Shown: positions 5,650 to 6,973 of the stretch, in pieces
Position numbering within the stretch: the first letter of the stretch is position 1
Layout: the number at the start of each line of letters is the position of its first letter
NCBI GenBank assembly: GCA_964409985.1
Contig: CAYPEZ010000043.1
Coordinates: forward strand, 1 to 6,973
Length of the DNA stretch: 6,973 nt
Direction of reading: 5' to 3'
Source: CAYPEZ01 sp964409985
Lineage (GTDB): Bacteria > Patescibacteriota > Minisyncoccia > Phycocordibacterales > UBA6899
The notes under the pieces: model-generated
What the model was told of the DNA's origin: nothing
The model's database searches: none
What the model saw: only the letters and a program-made list of their open reading frames with translations
Position numbers and translations under genes: made by a program

Positions 5650-6552
5650 CTACTTCCCCCTCGCAAGCAAGTGGTTCACCCCTTTGGTGATGATGGGGAG
5701 GATATCGTCGTAAATATTGAGATCGATGATTTCTGGAAGTTTAAACCACTTTGCATCATCAAGCCCTCCTTTCTCAGCCTCGAGCTGAAGTGGCTGGTAC
5801 TGTGCTTCAGCAAGAAAATAGCATACACGCTTCCTAATCTTTCCTTTCTCGGGGTGGCTTGCGACATATTCATTCTCACCGAGCTTTTCTTTGATGACCA
5901 CATCAATCCCGATCTCTTCTTTCATCTCGCGAATAGTCGCTTCTTCTTCCTTTTCTCCTTCTTCGATGTGCCCTTTGGAGAGCGTCCAGTGTCCAAAGAT
6001 ATCGTGGACAAGCGCAAGATAATAGTCCTCACCATTCTTGGCATACACCACTGCGCCTCCAAGCTGCTCGAGAGGAAGCTTCGTCGGATCAATCACGGCT
6101 TTGGGCTTTGCTTTTGTCGTTTCCTCTTTTCCTGGTTCGCCAATTTCTTTATAGATGGCACCGAGGACACCATTGACGAACTTGCCGCTATTTTCGCCAC
6201 CAAAGGTCTTTGCAAGTTCAATAGCCTCGTTGATAGCAACCTTGGGAGGAACTTGTTCACGGTCACTGAAGAGAAGCTCGAAGAGCCCAATGCGAAGGAC
6301 ATTACGGTCAACAACAGAGATACGATCAATCGGCCACTGAGGAGCAGCCTTGGTGATGATAAGGTCGAGTTCTGGAACCTTGGCGACAACGTTCACCACA
6401 AGTTCTTGCATAAAAGGAAGGTCGCCTCCACCGGGGGCAAACTCTTCTGCGTTACGCGCAATAGCCTCCTCCACAGAAATATTTTTTCCGTTGAAGTCCC
6501 ACTCAAACAATGTCTGCATCACGATCGAACGTGAGAGGTGTCTATTGGCCAT
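5650..6552 (-). CDS. nusB: NusB antitermination factor fused to a Nudix hydrolase domain
   Basis: A 300-residue fusion. Residues 1-137 are NusB, the small RNA-binding protein that works with NusE/S10 at boxA to keep rRNA transcription from terminating. Diagnostic segments are RSIVMQTLFEWDF (8-20), VVDRNVLRIGLFELLF (80-95) and the C-terminal helix pair AINEAIELAKTFGGENSGKFVNGVLGAI. A Lys/Pro-rich linker (138-160) leads to a Nudix domain at about 163-298. Its Nudix box at 194-216 matches G-x5-E-x7-REUxEExGU exactly (Gly194, Glu200, Arg208-Glu209, Glu212-Glu213, Gly215), so metal-dependent hydrolysis of a nucleoside-diphosphate-linked substrate is expected; the substrate cannot be read from sequence. 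NusB alone is usually about 130-150 residues. Both domains look intact and the frame is continuous. The gene is first in a likely nusB-rnc operon, behind an extended -10 promoter. Confidence 0.94.
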   Translation of the reverse strand: MANRHLSRSIVMQTLFEWDFNGKNISVEEAIARNAEEFAPGGGDLPFMQELVVNVVAKVPELDLIITKAAPQWPIDRISVVDRNVLRIGLFELLFSDREQVPPKVAINEAIELAKTFGGENSGKFVNGVLGAIYKEIGEPGKEETTKAKPKAVIDPTKLPLEQLGGAVVYAKNGEDYYLALVHDIFGHWTLSKGHIEEGEKEEEATIREMKEEIGIDVVIKEKLGENEYVASHPEKGKIRKRVCYFLAEAQYQPLQLEAEKGGLDDAKWFKLPEIIDLNIYDDILPIITKGVNHLLARGK

Positions 6553-6571
6553 AACAAAGTGCTACCTTAAT

Positions 6572-6599
6572 AGTGTATCAAACCTGTGTGCTGAATCAA
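6572..6599 (-). promoter_or_regulatory. Candidate promoter of the nusB-rnc operon
   Basis: On the minus strand: -35 TTGATT (6594-6599), 16-bp spacer, -10 TACACT (6572-6577) extended by TGA (6578-6580). Expected start is near 6565, giving a leader of only about 13 nt before the nusB ATG. The extended -10 is identical to that before smc. Confidence 0.55.
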
Positions 6600-6623
6600 T
6601 GAATCGCTGTGAATTAGGGGACC

Positions 6624-6644
6624 AAAAACCGCCCTTACGAGCGG
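6624..6644 (-). terminator. Weak intrinsic terminator after rpmF
   Basis: On the minus strand, CCGCT pairs with GGCGG (five pairs, one T-G) across a 6-nt loop (6629-6644), followed by five T (6628-6624). It lies 6 nt past the rpmF stop. The stem is short, so readthrough into nusB is possible. Confidence 0.5.
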
Positions 6645-6650
6645 ATTGGG

Positions 6651-6947
6651 TTATTTCTTCTTAGTTGCTTTCTCTGTCTTTTCCTCCTTCTCTGCTTTTT
6701 CTTCCGCTTTTTGTGCTGAACCGGTTTTTGCTTTTCGGGCATCAGCTTTCTTTTTGAGGAGTTTAGTCTTCTTGGCGAGGACATCAATCACTTGGCGTCC
6801 ACGATATTTTCCGCATCCCATGCATACATGATGGCGAAGATGCTGTGCTCCACAGTTTGAGCACGCGACGAAGCTCTTCCCTGAAAGGGCGTGGTGGCTG
6901 CGGCGGTTGCGGGTGTGTGCCCGCGTATGTCTCATGCGTACTACCAT
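6651..6947 (-). CDS. rpmF: Large-subunit ribosomal protein bL32 with a Lys/Glu/Ala tail
   Basis: Structural protein of the 50S subunit. The 98-residue product starts with a basic segment (MVVRMRHTRAHTRNRRSHH), which aligns in character with the bL32 N-terminus that threads into rRNA. A four-Cys zinc ribbon follows: Cys29-x2-Cys32 and Cys42-x2-Cys45. The usual ending GKYRGRQVIDV falls at 46-56. Ordinary bL32 is about 55-60 residues; here residues 57-98 add a low-complexity tail of Lys, Glu, Ala and Thr. The ATG at 6945-6947 has no Shine-Dalgarno and lies about 9 nt from a possible -10, so the message may be nearly leaderless. An ATG four codons later is an alternative start. It lies upstream of nusB-rnc on the same strand. 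Confidence 0.92.
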   Translation of the reverse strand: MVVRMRHTRAHTRNRRSHHALSGKSFVACSNCGAQHLRHHVCMGCGKYRGRQVIDVLAKKTKLLKKKADARKAKTGSAQKAEEKAEKEEKTEKATKKK

Positions 6948-6955
6948 ATCGGGAC

Positions 6956-6961
6956 AGTATA
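6956..6961 (-). promoter_or_regulatory. Possible -10 of the rpmF promoter
   Basis: TATACT on the minus strand, nine bases before the rpmF ATG. The matching -35 would lie past the window end, so this cannot be confirmed. If used, the transcript would be nearly leaderless. Confidence 0.3.
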
Positions 6962-6973
6962 CATATTATTGGT

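Noticed and set aside
5671..6534. A 287-codon open frame antisense to nusB.
   Set aside because: It is the shadow of a well-supported gene, with no ribosome site and no recognisable protein features. The long plus-strand frames opposite smc (such as 760-1353) are rejected for the same reason.
1..6973. CRISPR arrays, tRNA or rRNA genes, insertion sequences and transposase genes.
   Set aside because: I looked on both strands and saw no regularly spaced repeats, cloverleaf, rRNA signature or transposase motif.

Overview
The window looks like a chromosomal segment of a Patescibacteria/CPR (probably Parcubacteria-type) genome of roughly 50% GC. The evidence is a 751-residue SMC with no recognisable hinge, a NusB fused to a Nudix hydrolase, an L32-like protein followed directly by nusB and rnc, several very short 5' leaders, and small orphan proteins. 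The lineage call is an inference from gene form and order; no rRNA or marker tree is available here.

Layout. The minus strand carries the housekeeping genes. In transcription order they are rpmF (6947-6651), nusB-nudix (6552-5650), rnc (5629-4931), smc (2694-439), and a partial unknown gene that leaves the window at base 1. rnc and smc are neighbours in many bacteria. Here they are separated by a plus-strand island (about 2740-4740) of four small orphan genes. Each of these has its own near-consensus promoter, Shine-Dalgarno and intrinsic terminator, so each looks monocistronic. Two of them (3505-3786 and 4355-4654) share a motif and appear to be distant paralogues. Two of the terminators are near-identical copies.

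The most unusual signal is a pair of about 120-nt elements at 318-442 and 4811-4931, each lying exactly against the stop codon of a minus-strand gene (smc and rnc). The cores align without gaps (69 of 87 positions identical, including 27 identical bases at the 3' side). The closing stems differ in sequence but both still pair over 16 bp. In the inner hairpin every difference in the arms is compensated, around a conserved tandem G-A internal loop. Non-Watson-Crick pairs are U-G or G-A when read on the plus strand, which suggests a plus-strand structured RNA, or an element acting as folded single-stranded DNA. I do not recognise it as a named family.

How the genes fit together. rpmF, nusB and rnc serve ribosome building (L32, rRNA transcription antitermination, rRNA processing), and smc serves chromosome organisation. 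The four small plus-strand genes have no recognisable function; one has an N-terminal membrane or signal segment and two are rich in Glu/Asp. Bases 1-314 are lower in GC than the rest and hold a partial unknown gene.
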